From Limnobaculum xujianqingii (GTDB lineage Bacteria; Pseudomonadota; Gammaproteobacteria; Enterobacterales; Enterobacteriaceae), in NCBI RefSeq assembly GCF_013394855.1, contig NZ_JABMLK010000001.1, positions 2,809,501-2,873,500 of the forward strand: a stretch of DNA of 64,000 nt, read 5' to 3'. The translations under genes were made by a program, and so were the position numbers. The notes under the pieces were generated by a model. It was not told the DNA's origin and ran no database searches. It was given only the letters and a program-made list of their open reading frames with translations. How positions within the stretch are numbered: position 1 is the first letter of the stretch; each line of letters opens with the position of its first letter. Positions 18,394 to 26,284 of the stretch are shown piece by piece.

Positions 18394-19836
18394 TTAACGA
18401 CTCTGCTTGTTAGATTCAATCAATGCCAAAACTTCTTCGTCTTCCGCATCAACGTTGGCACCAATCGGTTCCCAACGAATGCACAGACAGGTAGCAAAAC
18501 CGATGAACGGTACAATCGCCAGCCAGAAAAATGCCTGAGTGTTCAACGCGCCCCACAACATTGGCCAGAAGATTAATCCGGCAATCGCCCCGGTACGCAT
18601 AATTGCCCGGGCAAAACCCACACCCGCAGGACGAATACTTGGAGGGTAAGACAGCGTTGCAATAGTCATTCCCAGACCACCAGGTCCCGCAGAATGGAAG
18701 AAGATGATTGAACCCAGTAATGCCAGTGACAGCCACGGATTAGTGGTAGCCAGTAAGCCCAATGCAATTAGCGCGATAGTGACCATGGCAAAACCAAACA
18801 TCGACTGGCGGCGTGCGCCAAACTTACTGACAATCAGTGAACCAATCGCACCGCCGGTTACGCCACATAAAGCATTCACCACCGCAGAACCGGTTAATGC
18901 TCCAGTAAGCCCACCGCTCAATATTCCCGCCAGCGTCAACGGCAAGTAGACCCCCACCGCGTTGTACTGCCATGCCTGCATGGTGGCAACAATACAACCC
19001 AGAATGGTACGGCGACGATATTTCTGGTTAAACAAAATACTGTACGCCCCTTCAATTTTGACTTTTTGTTCACCTTCTGGCTGCTGTTGGATTTGTTCGC
19101 CCACAGAGGCATCAATGCCATAACGCTGCTTTAACATCTTACATGACAACGCATATTTACCCACCCTGGCTGCCCACATGGCAGACTCACCAATAAATAC
19201 ATAGCGTAAAATCATGACCAGTACGGCGAAGCCTGCACCAATAAAGATGCCGTAACGCCATAACTGACCATCCGCTACTTCAGACAGATGTAACGGAATC
19301 AATACCAGATACACAATGGTAGTGGATACATACCACCCCATTTGCCACAAGTTGACCGAAGAACCCGACTTTTTCGACGACGTTCCGCGCAATTCAGCCA
19401 CTGCACTGGTTGCCAACGGGAAGTCGATACCCAGGCCGAATCCCATAATCACCCGCGATACCAGAACCCACCAGATATTAGGTGCAAAAGCCACCGCCGC
19501 TGCCCCAATGGTGCATAGCCCCATGCCAATCAAAAAGGCTTTACGTTGACCAAAGGTGTTAATCACCCGGTTTGCCAACAGACCACCAATAAGCGCCGCT
19601 ACCAACACTGAGGCGTTAACGGTCGCCGCCAGCCCTGGGGAAATACCAAACTCTGCTGCAATAAACTTGTTACCAAAACCTACCATCGCTGCCTGATAGG
19701 CATCGATTAAAATTCCACCCAGCGCAATCAGAACAATGCCAATATTCGAGCGCAGTGCCGCATGATTATTGACAATATCAATGACATCCTGAGGGCGACT
19801 TATCCGATATGTCGTTCGGGCTGAAGTCTGTGTCAT
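18394..19836 (-). CDS. MFS transporter, sugar-porter-like
   Basis: 480-residue MFS protein with GLLANRVINTFGQRKAFLIG in the first signature loop and RVIMGFGLGIDFPLATS in helix 5. A cytosolic loop separates the halves (about 215-260). It starts with AAGGA upstream and is the first of two MFS genes in the operon, 162 bases after the dehydrogenase stop. It is not of the GPH family used for sulfoquinovose (YihO) in E. coli. Two MFS genes in one catabolic operon suggest one importer and one product exporter, but which is which cannot be seen. Confidence 0.8.
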   Translation of the reverse strand: MTQTSARTTYRISRPQDVIDIVNNHAALRSNIGIVLIALGGILIDAYQAAMVGFGNKFIAAEFGISPGLAATVNASVLVAALIGGLLANRVINTFGQRKAFLIGMGLCTIGAAAVAFAPNIWWVLVSRVIMGFGLGIDFPLATSAVAELRGTSSKKSGSSVNLWQMGWYVSTTIVYLVLIPLHLSEVADGQLWRYGIFIGAGFAVLVMILRYVFIGESAMWAARVGKYALSCKMLKQRYGIDASVGEQIQQQPEGEQKVKIEGAYSILFNQKYRRRTILGCIVATMQAWQYNAVGVYLPLTLAGILSGGLTGALTGSAVVNALCGVTGGAIGSLIVSKFGARRQSMFGFAMVTIALIALGLLATTNPWLSLALLGSIIFFHSAGPGGLGMTIATLSYPPSIRPAGVGFARAIMRTGAIAGLIFWPMLWGALNTQAFFWLAIVPFIGFATCLCIRWEPIGANVDAEDEEVLALIESNKQSR

Positions 19837-19998
19837 GTTTGTATCCTTACTATTCCAGTAATAGATTAATTTTTGTTTTCAGCTGAAAAGCCGGTAAGCC
19901 GGGCAGATAGGTTCTGTTTAATTCTTTGGTTATATTCAGAACTCAGCCACCCGGAGATAAACAAACAACAAGGTTATAAGTAGCCAGACAACAGCCGG

Positions 19999-21006
19999 TT
20001 ATTGTTCAAACTTAATCAGTACTTTGATTGAGGTTGGTTGCTTAGCACGGGCAAATGCTTCCGATGCCTGACTGACCGGGAAAACATCCGTTACCAGATC
20101 GGTGGTATCGAACAGGCCATCCGCCAGCCAGCCAATAACCACGTCAAAATCTTCCGGCACATACATACCTGAGCTAATTAAATCCCGTTCGAAGCGCTGC
20201 ATGCTTGGTAATGGAATTTCACGCGGACCGCTCGGTACGCCCATACAAACCACGGTTCCTCCCGCCATGACTTTGGTACAGGCATCCGTTATCGTGGCCT
20301 GCGAGGCAACAACATCAATCACGCCAGTAAAGCGTTCATCATCCGCCAGCTCTCCCGGAGCCAGCGCCCGGTATGCACCATATTTAATGGCCAGTTCGCG
20401 TTTTTTGCTGTCCGGCTCCACCACCGTGATTTTTTCTGCACCCATAATGCGCAGTGCCTGAATCACTGACAGACCAATGGTACCGGCACCGATAACCAGC
20501 ACGATTTCACGCGACTCTTTAGGCATACGGTTAACGCAGTGGCGGGCACAAGCCGCAGGCTCGGCAAACGCCAGTACGTTCATCGGTAATGATTTTGGTG
20601 CGATATGCAGGTTTCTGGCGGGGACTACATGGGAAGATCGGGCAAAACCCGGCGCCCGGAATCCGGCAACCTGAGGCGGTTCACACAGATTAAAGCGCCC
20701 GGCTTTACAGGCCCTGCACTCCATACAGGCCATAATCGGGTCAACCACCACATGATCCCCAACGCTGACATTAGTGACGCCAGAGCCAATTTCTTTAACT
20801 ACGGCGGCAATTTCATGTCCCGGAACAATGGGCGGTTTAGCGAACGGATGACCATCAGCCAAAACATGGAGATCGGAACCACAAATCCCCAGATAAACGG
20901 GTGCAATACGCACTTCGTGGGCCGCCAGAGGCTTCACCGGCAGATCGTGATATTCAGTGGTCACTTCCCCTACCGCTGAGAATAAGACATTTGTGACTTT
21001 GCTCAT
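19999..21006 (-). CDS. zinc-dependent polyol/alcohol dehydrogenase
   Basis: Medium-chain dehydrogenase of the sorbitol/threonine dehydrogenase type. Start taken at MSKVTNV (ATG 21006, AAGGA upstream; 21009 is equally possible). Catalytic zinc ligands Cys42, His64 and Glu65 (VPGHE) and four structural-zinc cysteines 94, 97, 100 and 108 are present; the NAD site is VIGAGTIGLS. Lies between the aldolase and MFS genes, 95 bases from the aldolase start. In sugar operons such enzymes oxidise a polyol to a ketose or a hydroxyl to a ketone. Here it could make 6-deoxy-6-sulfofructose from a sulfo-alditol, an inference without direct evidence. Confidence 0.85.
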   Translation of the reverse strand: MSKVTNVLFSAVGEVTTEYHDLPVKPLAAHEVRIAPVYLGICGSDLHVLADGHPFAKPPIVPGHEIAAVVKEIGSGVTNVSVGDHVVVDPIMACMECRACKAGRFNLCEPPQVAGFRAPGFARSSHVVPARNLHIAPKSLPMNVLAFAEPAACARHCVNRMPKESREIVLVIGAGTIGLSVIQALRIMGAEKITVVEPDSKKRELAIKYGAYRALAPGELADDERFTGVIDVVASQATITDACTKVMAGGTVVCMGVPSGPREIPLPSMQRFERDLISSGMYVPEDFDVVIGWLADGLFDTTDLVTDVFPVSQASEAFARAKQPTSIKVLIKFEQ

Positions 21007-21101
21007 CATAAAGATCCTTACCAATCATAAAGAAGCTGTTATTCAGGCCATCGGGTGATGGTTACCCGATGGTCATCAGAAAAGTGAAACTATGCGGTCG
21101 G

Positions 21102-21965
21102 TCAAAACTCCGCCGCTTTACCGCTACTGCCAAACAGGCGAATCTTTTCTCTTACTCGCTGTTGCATAAACTCAGAACCGCGCCCCAAAGAGATAGCCAG
21201 GGTGTACTCATCAGGATCTTTAGCTAACACATCCAGCACGCCTTCAGTAAATGCCTGACGCAGTTCGGTATCCACATTCACTTTGGCTACGCCCAGTGAA
21301 ATTGCCCGGCGAATTTGCTCATCGGGAACACCAGAACCGCCGTGCAGCACAATTGGTTTTTTCACCGTATCGCGAATCTCACTTAAACGCTGAAAAGCCA
21401 GCTTGGGTTCCTGCTTATACATGCCATGAGCAGTACCAATCGACACTGCCAGATAGTCCACGGCTGTTTGTTCGGCAAACGCTAACGCCTCTTCACAACT
21501 GGTAATAAAGGCATCTTTCTCATCAACGGAAATATCATCTTCCGTTCCTCCGATTTTACCGATTTCTCCTTCAGAACCTATATCTAAAGCGTGTGCAACC
21601 TGCGCAACTGCATGAGTAATTCTCACATTCTCTTCAAAGCTCAGGTGCGAGCCATCAAACATCACCGAATGGAACCCGGCCCGTACTGCCTGCATGGTTT
21701 GTTCAAAGCTACGGCTGTGGTCCAGATGAATACATACCGGCACTGAACACTCCGCCATAAACGCATCCACCATCTCTTTCATTGGTTGTAAACCCAGAGT
21801 ATTAATTACCCGCTGACCAATCTGGATCATCACCGGTGACTGTTCCTGTTCGGCTGCCAGCAAAATAGCGCGAATAGTTTCAGCGTTATGTGCACTAAAG
21901 GCACCAATGGCGTAGCCCCCTTTCCAGGCCTGCTGAATCATTTGTTTACCCGATAAATACGGCAT
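21102..21965 (-). CDS. class II aldolase, GatY/KbaY type
   Basis: Zinc-dependent ketose-1-phosphate aldolase, 287 residues. Catalytic Asp82 and zinc ligand His83 lie in HLDH, the other zinc ligands are His180 (GTAHG) and His208 (VLHGGSG), at the same numbers as tagatose-bisphosphate aldolases GatY/KbaY. The phosphate site GGSGVP and VNVDTELR are intact. The gene stands between yihU and the dehydrogenase, where a sulfofructose-1-phosphate aldolase is needed. E. coli uses the unrelated class I enzyme YihT for this. I infer it splits a 6-sulfo-hexulose 1-phosphate into DHAP and sulfolactaldehyde; tagatose-type stereochemistry is also possible. Confidence 0.85.
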   Translation of the reverse strand: MPYLSGKQMIQQAWKGGYAIGAFSAHNAETIRAILLAAEQEQSPVMIQIGQRVINTLGLQPMKEMVDAFMAECSVPVCIHLDHSRSFEQTMQAVRAGFHSVMFDGSHLSFEENVRITHAVAQVAHALDIGSEGEIGKIGGTEDDISVDEKDAFITSCEEALAFAEQTAVDYLAVSIGTAHGMYKQEPKLAFQRLSEIRDTVKKPIVLHGGSGVPDEQIRRAISLGVAKVNVDTELRQAFTEGVLDVLAKDPDEYTLAISLGRGSEFMQQRVREKIRLFGSSGKAAEF

Positions 21966-22015
21966 TATTTTCTTCTCCCTTAATTTCTGTTTACGATTAG
22001 GTTATGGGGTTTGGG

Positions 22016-22903
22016 TTATGCTTCACTACGGCCGGAAATTTTTCGCACATGGGCCAGAATTGCGGTCCAGTCTTGTCTGCCTCGCCCCGCAGCTCTGGCC
22101 TGGCTGTATACTTCGCGCGCCGCCGCGCCAAGCGGCATAGGCACATGCAGTTGATTGGCTACGTCCAGCGCTATGCCTAAATCTTTGTGGGCAAGATCGA
22201 TCATAAAGGCCGGGCTGAGGTCACCTTTCAGCACTTTATTAGGCCAGCTGGTCGTAAAATGCCCTTTTCCCACTGGCGTGTTGGACATCACCTGAATAGC
22301 AACATCTAAAGGCAAGCCAAGGGCCTCACACATCACAGCTGCTTCCGCTGACAGGGCATTCAAGGCAATACTCATATAGTTATTAATCAGTTTGACCCGA
22401 ATCCCCATACCCGGGCCGGAACAATTCACCAGCTCGGAGCCCATACACATCAGAACAGATCTGGCTTTTTCCACCTGCGCCTCCGTTCCACCCGCCAGAA
22501 TCAACAGCGTTCCGGCAATGGCATGGTCAGAGGTGCGTCCTACTGGCGCATCCATATAGCTGAAACCCTGTTGTGACATTTTTTGACACAAACGATCGCT
22601 GTGTAATGGATGGATGGTGGACATATCAATCACCAGTGCCTGTTTTGACAGCGATTCATTTACCCCGCCATCACCAAACAGTACCTGCTCAACCAAATCG
22701 CCGTTGGGCAGCATAGTAATGACAAACTCGGCACCTGAAGCCGCAGCTGATGGGCTATCCGCACTTCTGGCCCCTAAGCCCGTTAACACTTCAACCGCCT
22801 GACGATTAACGTCGTATACACAGAGCTGATGCCCTTTTTTAATCAGGTTAGCGGCCATCGGAGCGCCCATCTGTCCCAATCCAATAAATGCTACGAATGC
22901 CAT
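22016..22903 (-). CDS. yihU: 3-sulfolactaldehyde reductase (YihU orthologue)
   Basis: NADH-dependent reductase of the beta-hydroxyacid dehydrogenase family that turns sulfolactaldehyde into 2,3-dihydroxypropane-1-sulfonate. 295 residues (E. coli 298). Rossmann motif [12 protein letters not shown]. The catalytic lysine is Lys171 in KLINNYMS. The residues I recall as the sulfonate-binding set of E. coli YihU, Arg123 (GRTS), Asn174 and Ser178, are all present at the same numbers. The C-terminal half is nearly word-for-word E. coli ([20 protein letters not shown]). First gene of the leftward operon, with AGGAGG before its ATG. Confidence 0.9.
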   Translation of the reverse strand: MAFVAFIGLGQMGAPMAANLIKKGHQLCVYDVNRQAVEVLTGLGARSADSPSAAASGAEFVITMLPNGDLVEQVLFGDGGVNESLSKQALVIDMSTIHPLHSDRLCQKMSQQGFSYMDAPVGRTSDHAIAGTLLILAGGTEAQVEKARSVLMCMGSELVNCSGPGMGIRVKLINNYMSIALNALSAEAAVMCEALGLPLDVAIQVMSNTPVGKGHFTTSWPNKVLKGDLSPAFMIDLAHKDLGIALDVANQLHVPMPLGAAAREVYSQARAAGRGRQDWTAILAHVRKISGRSEA

Positions 22904-22994
22904 CCCCTACCTCCTGATCATTATTGATAGAAATTGTTCGTTTTTGTCATTTTTGAAATTGAATTTGATGTTATTTGTAATTTTAAGTAATTAA

Positions 22995-23010
22995 AGTGAC
23001 GCAAATCACT
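22995..23010. promoter_or_regulatory. CRP-like site between yihU and yihV
   Basis: AGTGACGCAAATCACT fits the CRP pattern GTGA-N6-TCAC symmetrically. It is central in the 181-base divergent region. Just before yihV the word GACAATA occurs twice, at 23049-23055 and 23059-23065, one helical turn apart, a possible operator half-site pair for the DeoR-type regulator CsqR. Both would control the divergent operons. Prediction by eye. Confidence 0.55.
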
Positions 23011-23084
23011 CTTTCAGCATTTATTTGAATTAAAATGGACAGCAATACGACAATATCTGACAATAATGAAAAAGGAGCCTGACA

Positions 23085-23981
23085 ATGATAAAGATCGCCT
23101 GTATTGGTATTGCGGTTCAGGACCGCCTGTATTACGTGGAAAAGCTGCCTCAGGGCGGCGGAAAATATGTTGCACAGGACTACAAAGAAATTGGAGGTGG
23201 ACCCGCAGCAACCGCAGCGGTTGCCATTGCCCGACTGGGGGCTCAGGTCGATTTCATCGGCAGGTTAGGTGATGATGCAACAGGAAAAACCTTGCTATCA
23301 GAGCTGGAATCATCCGGTGTAAATACCTCGCTGACCAAAATCTTCAGTCAGGCTCGCTCATCTCAGTCGGCGGTATTGGTAGATCAACAGGGTGAACGCA
23401 TTATTATTAATCACCCAAGTCCTGACCTTTCTTATGACCCGGACTGGATGAAACAGATTGATTTCAGTCAATACGATTTGGTACTGGCGGATGTTCGCTG
23501 GCATCAGGGGGCTGAATATGCCTTCACTCAGGCCAGAGCAGCCGGGGTTCCTACCTTGCTGGATGCGGATATTACCCCACAAGACATCCTGCCATTAATC
23601 CAGTTGGCGGATCATGCTGCCTTTTCTGAACCAGGATTAATCAAAGCTACCGGTGAAAACGATGTGACAAAAGCGCTCACTCTGGCAGACCACATGACAC
23701 CGGGAACCGTATATGTCACCAGGGGAAAATCCGGCTGCTTTTGGCTGGAGCAGCAAGAGCTACAACATCAGTCTGGTTTTAGCGTGAATGTGGTAGACAC
23801 GACCGGAGCCGGGGATGTATTCCACGGCGCGCTAGCTTTCGCACTGGCAGAAAAACAGCCGTTGGCGCAGGCAGTACGTTTTGCCAATGCGGTTGCCGCC
23901 TTAAAATGTACCCAGCCGGGAGGACGAGCCGGCATTCCGGATCGCCATCAAACTGACGCCTTTTTGTCACTTTGTGTATAG
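23085..23981 (+). CDS. yihV: 6-deoxy-6-sulfofructose kinase (YihV orthologue)
   Basis: PfkB-family kinase that phosphorylates sulfofructose at C1 with ATP. 298 residues, identical length to E. coli YihV. The PfkB signature VVDTTGAGDVFHGALAFA contains the catalytic Asp. Residues I recall as contacting the sulfonate in E. coli YihV, Lys27 (GGGKY), Asn109 (IIINH) and Arg138 (ADVRWH), are all kept at the same positions. Long stretches such as GGGPAATAAVA and HAAFSEPGL match E. coli. Divergent from yihU, followed by csqR; AAGGAG before the ATG. Confidence 0.9.
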   Translation: MIKIACIGIAVQDRLYYVEKLPQGGGKYVAQDYKEIGGGPAATAAVAIARLGAQVDFIGRLGDDATGKTLLSELESSGVNTSLTKIFSQARSSQSAVLVDQQGERIIINHPSPDLSYDPDWMKQIDFSQYDLVLADVRWHQGAEYAFTQARAAGVPTLLDADITPQDILPLIQLADHAAFSEPGLIKATGENDVTKALTLADHMTPGTVYVTRGKSGCFWLEQQELQHQSGFSVNVVDTTGAGDVFHGALAFALAEKQPLAQAVRFANAVAALKCTQPGGRAGIPDRHQTDAFLSLCV

Positions 23982-24029
23982 AATAGTCACCATTAAAGCG
24001 AAGCGATGTCAATTTATGGGAGACAGAGG

Positions 24030-24815
24030 ATGGAATTGACGGAACTAACGGGTAATCCGAGGCACGATCATCTGATTACGCTGATAGCCGAACACGGTTA
24101 TATGAATATTGAAGATCTGGCGCAGATTTTAGATGTATCTACCCAGACGGTACGGCGGGATATCCGTAAGTTAAGCGAGTTAGGGCTGATTTCCCGACAT
24201 CATGGCGGGGCTGGCCGACCTTCCAGCGTGATGAACACCGCTTTTGAACAGCGTGAAATTTCCTATACCAATGAGAAAATTGCCATTGCCCGCAACATTG
24301 CTGAGTACATCCCTGATGGCTGTACTCTGTTTATGACCATTGGTACCACGGTGGAACACGTCGCCAGAGCATTAGAAGTACGTAAAAATTTACGGGTTAT
24401 CACTAACAGCCTGCGCGCCGCCCATATTTTGTATAAGCATACTTCGTTTGAAGTGATGGTTCCAGGTGGAACTATTCGCCCGCATAACGGCGGAATCATT
24501 GGCCCCAGTGCGGTGTCGTTTGTTGAGGGTTTTCGCGCTGACTATCTGATTACCAGCATGGGAGCCATTGAGAACGACGGCAGCATTCTGGAGTTTGATG
24601 TTAACGAAGCGGCGATAGTGAAAGCGATGATCGCACATTCCCGCCATATGCTACTGGCGGCGGATCACACCAAATATCATGCTTCTGCAGCCGTAGAAAT
24701 TGGTAATGTAAATCAGGCTACCGCCCTGTTTACCGATGAAATGCCGCCGGTACAGCTGGCTTCTTATCTGAAGCAGCAGCAGGTTGAGATCCACGTTTCT
24801 CCCCCGGAGAAATAG
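24030..24815 (+). CDS. csqR: DeoR-family repressor of sulfoglycolysis (CsqR/YihW orthologue)
   Basis: 261-residue DeoR-type regulator: N-terminal winged helix (GYMNIEDLAQILDVSTQTVR) with the DeoR signature RRDIRKLSELGL, then a sugar-phosphate-sensing domain (FMTIGTTVEHVARAL, VMVPGGTIRPHNGGIIG). Length and start (MELTELTGNPRHD) agree with E. coli CsqR/YihW, which represses the sulfoquinovose genes. Start placed at ATG 24030 behind GGGAG; an ATG 24 bases upstream is less likely. Forms an operon with yihV and probably regulates both divergent transcripts. A strong terminator follows. Confidence 0.9.
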   Translation: MELTELTGNPRHDHLITLIAEHGYMNIEDLAQILDVSTQTVRRDIRKLSELGLISRHHGGAGRPSSVMNTAFEQREISYTNEKIAIARNIAEYIPDGCTLFMTIGTTVEHVARALEVRKNLRVITNSLRAAHILYKHTSFEVMVPGGTIRPHNGGIIGPSAVSFVEGFRADYLITSMGAIENDGSILEFDVNEAAIVKAMIAHSRHMLLAADHTKYHASAAVEIGNVNQATALFTDEMPPVQLASYLKQQQVEIHVSPPEK

Positions 24816-24828
24816 TTTACAACCTTAC

Positions 24829-24868
24829 TATTGCCCGCTGATGCTTTTATCAGAGGGCAATATTTTCC
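24829..24868 (+). terminator. rho-independent terminator after csqR
   Basis: Arms TATTGCCC-GCTGAT and ATCAGA-GGGCAATA around a short T-rich loop, followed by TTTTCC. It separates the yihV-csqR transcript from the TRAP transporter genes. Confidence 0.85.
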
Positions 24869-24994
24869 TCCCATCTCAAGCTCAATCTTTCTCCCATTTT
24901 TCCCTAAAGATTTATCGATTCAAATCACACTTTAGCTAATTAATAGCCAATTTTTCGAATAATGGTTGAATTGTTTTTCCTCTCTCTATATGTT

Positions 24995-25025
24995 TTCTGT
25001 AACGGTTCACTAAAACGTTACAGAA
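24995..25025. promoter_or_regulatory. operator-like inverted repeat upstream of dctP
   Basis: Ten-base arms TTCTGTAACG (24995-25004) and CGTTACAGAA (25016-25025) spaced by 11 bases, 108 bases before the dctP ATG. The TGTAACG/CGTTACA halves suit a LacI/GntR-type repressor, and a LacI-family gene closes this operon at 29156. The 317-base gap between csqR and dctP otherwise holds the csqR terminator and AT-rich promoter sequence. Confidence 0.55.
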
Positions 25026-25132
25026 GAAAAAATGAACAATGCTTTAAAGGATAAAGTCTGATGGTATCCGCCCTACCGGAAAGGACTTTATTACTTAAAA
25101 ATCAATAGCGTGAAGACTACAGGAAAATAATC

Positions 25133-26170
25133 ATGAGCGACAAGATTCAGCATTCTTTACGAAAGACTTTAGTGTGTACCTGCATGGGTTTAACTATGAT
25201 GGCAGGATCGGCCATTAGCAGTCTGGCTAATGCCGCCCCAACCGTCTCATTTCGCGTTTACTCCTCATTGCCTGCTGACGAAAACTCAGCTCACTACGTT
25301 TGGTTTCAGCGTTTCCAGAACAATCTGGAAGCCAATGAAAATTTAAAAGGCAAAATCAAACTGAATTACTTCCCTAACGGTATGTTAGGCAAAGAGGCCG
25401 ACGCGACTCAACAAGTGCGTATCGGTGCTATCAATATGATGATTTCCGGCAGCTCCATTTGGGCCACACTGGTACCTGAAGTGGGCGTGCTGGACTTAGG
25501 TTATCTGTTTAAAGACTACGAGCACGTTGGCCGTGCGCTGGATGGTAAGCCGGGCAAACAGCTTTCCGATATGATGATGCAAAAAGCTAACGTGATGGTT
25601 CTGGGCTATGGCTATAGCCTGGGAGCCCGCAATATCTACACCAAAAAAGTGGTGGATAGCCCTGCCGATCTGAAAAACTTAAAAGTGCGCGTATTACCGG
25701 TGCCTAACTTTATTGCCACATTAAACAGTATGGGAACCGTCGCCATTCCAATGCCCGGTGGTGAAGTTTACTCCGGCTTGCAAATGGGTGTGATTGACGG
25801 CGTAGAACACGATGCGGCTACCGTATTTGCCAGCAAATATTATGAAATTGCCAAAAACGCCACCCTCACCCAGCACATTTACAACCCGGTGCTGATTGCC
25901 ATGAACAAAGCCTCATTTGAACGCATTCCGGAAAACCTGCGCGCCGATGTACTGGCAGCGGCAACCGAAGCCACCAACTACGAGCGTCAGCAATCACAAT
26001 CGATGGAAAAAAATGCCATTGTTGAACTGGAGAAAAAAGGCGTGGTGTTTAAAACCACTGACCGGGACTATTTCAAACAACAGGTTCAGCCGGTATGGAA
26101 TGAATTTATTACCAAATATCCGGATATCAAACCTATTGTTGATGAAATTACCAGCGCTGAAAATAAATAA
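25133..26170 (+). CDS. dctP: TRAP transporter solute-binding protein (DctP family)
   Basis: Periplasmic receptor of a tripartite ATP-independent transporter. 345 residues with a signal peptide ending near ANA-AP (residue 35). The conserved arginine that usually clamps a substrate carboxylate is Arg186 in LKVRVLPV, and the DctP words FPNGMLGKEADATQQVRIGAI and GVIDGVEHDAAT are present. Substrate unknown; DctP receptors take organic acids and some take sulfonates such as isethionate or dihydroxypropanesulfonate. Next to a sulfoglycolysis-type locus but under its own promoter. Confidence 0.88.
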   Translation: MSDKIQHSLRKTLVCTCMGLTMMAGSAISSLANAAPTVSFRVYSSLPADENSAHYVWFQRFQNNLEANENLKGKIKLNYFPNGMLGKEADATQQVRIGAINMMISGSSIWATLVPEVGVLDLGYLFKDYEHVGRALDGKPGKQLSDMMMQKANVMVLGYGYSLGARNIYTKKVVDSPADLKNLKVRVLPVPNFIATLNSMGTVAIPMPGGEVYSGLQMGVIDGVEHDAATVFASKYYEIAKNATLTQHIYNPVLIAMNKASFERIPENLRADVLAAATEATNYERQQSQSMEKNAIVELEKKGVVFKTTDRDYFKQQVQPVWNEFITKYPDIKPIVDEITSAENK

Positions 26171-26191
26171 TTAATTAGAAAGGTTATTCCA

Positions 26192-26256
26192 GAAATAACA
26201 GCTGGGCGCAGAGAAACTCCACTCTATCGCTCCGGGGATCCCTGCGCCGTTATTTC
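26192..26256 (+). other. long imperfect hairpin between dctP and dctQM
   Basis: GAAATAAC at 26192 pairs with GTTATTTC ending at 26256, and GGCGCA with TGCGCC inside, enclosing the gap between receptor and permease genes. Such structures stabilise the upstream mRNA and lower permease expression relative to the abundant binding protein. No U-run, so not a full terminator. Confidence 0.55.
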
Positions 26257-26284
26257 ACTGATTGACCACCGACAGAGGTACATT

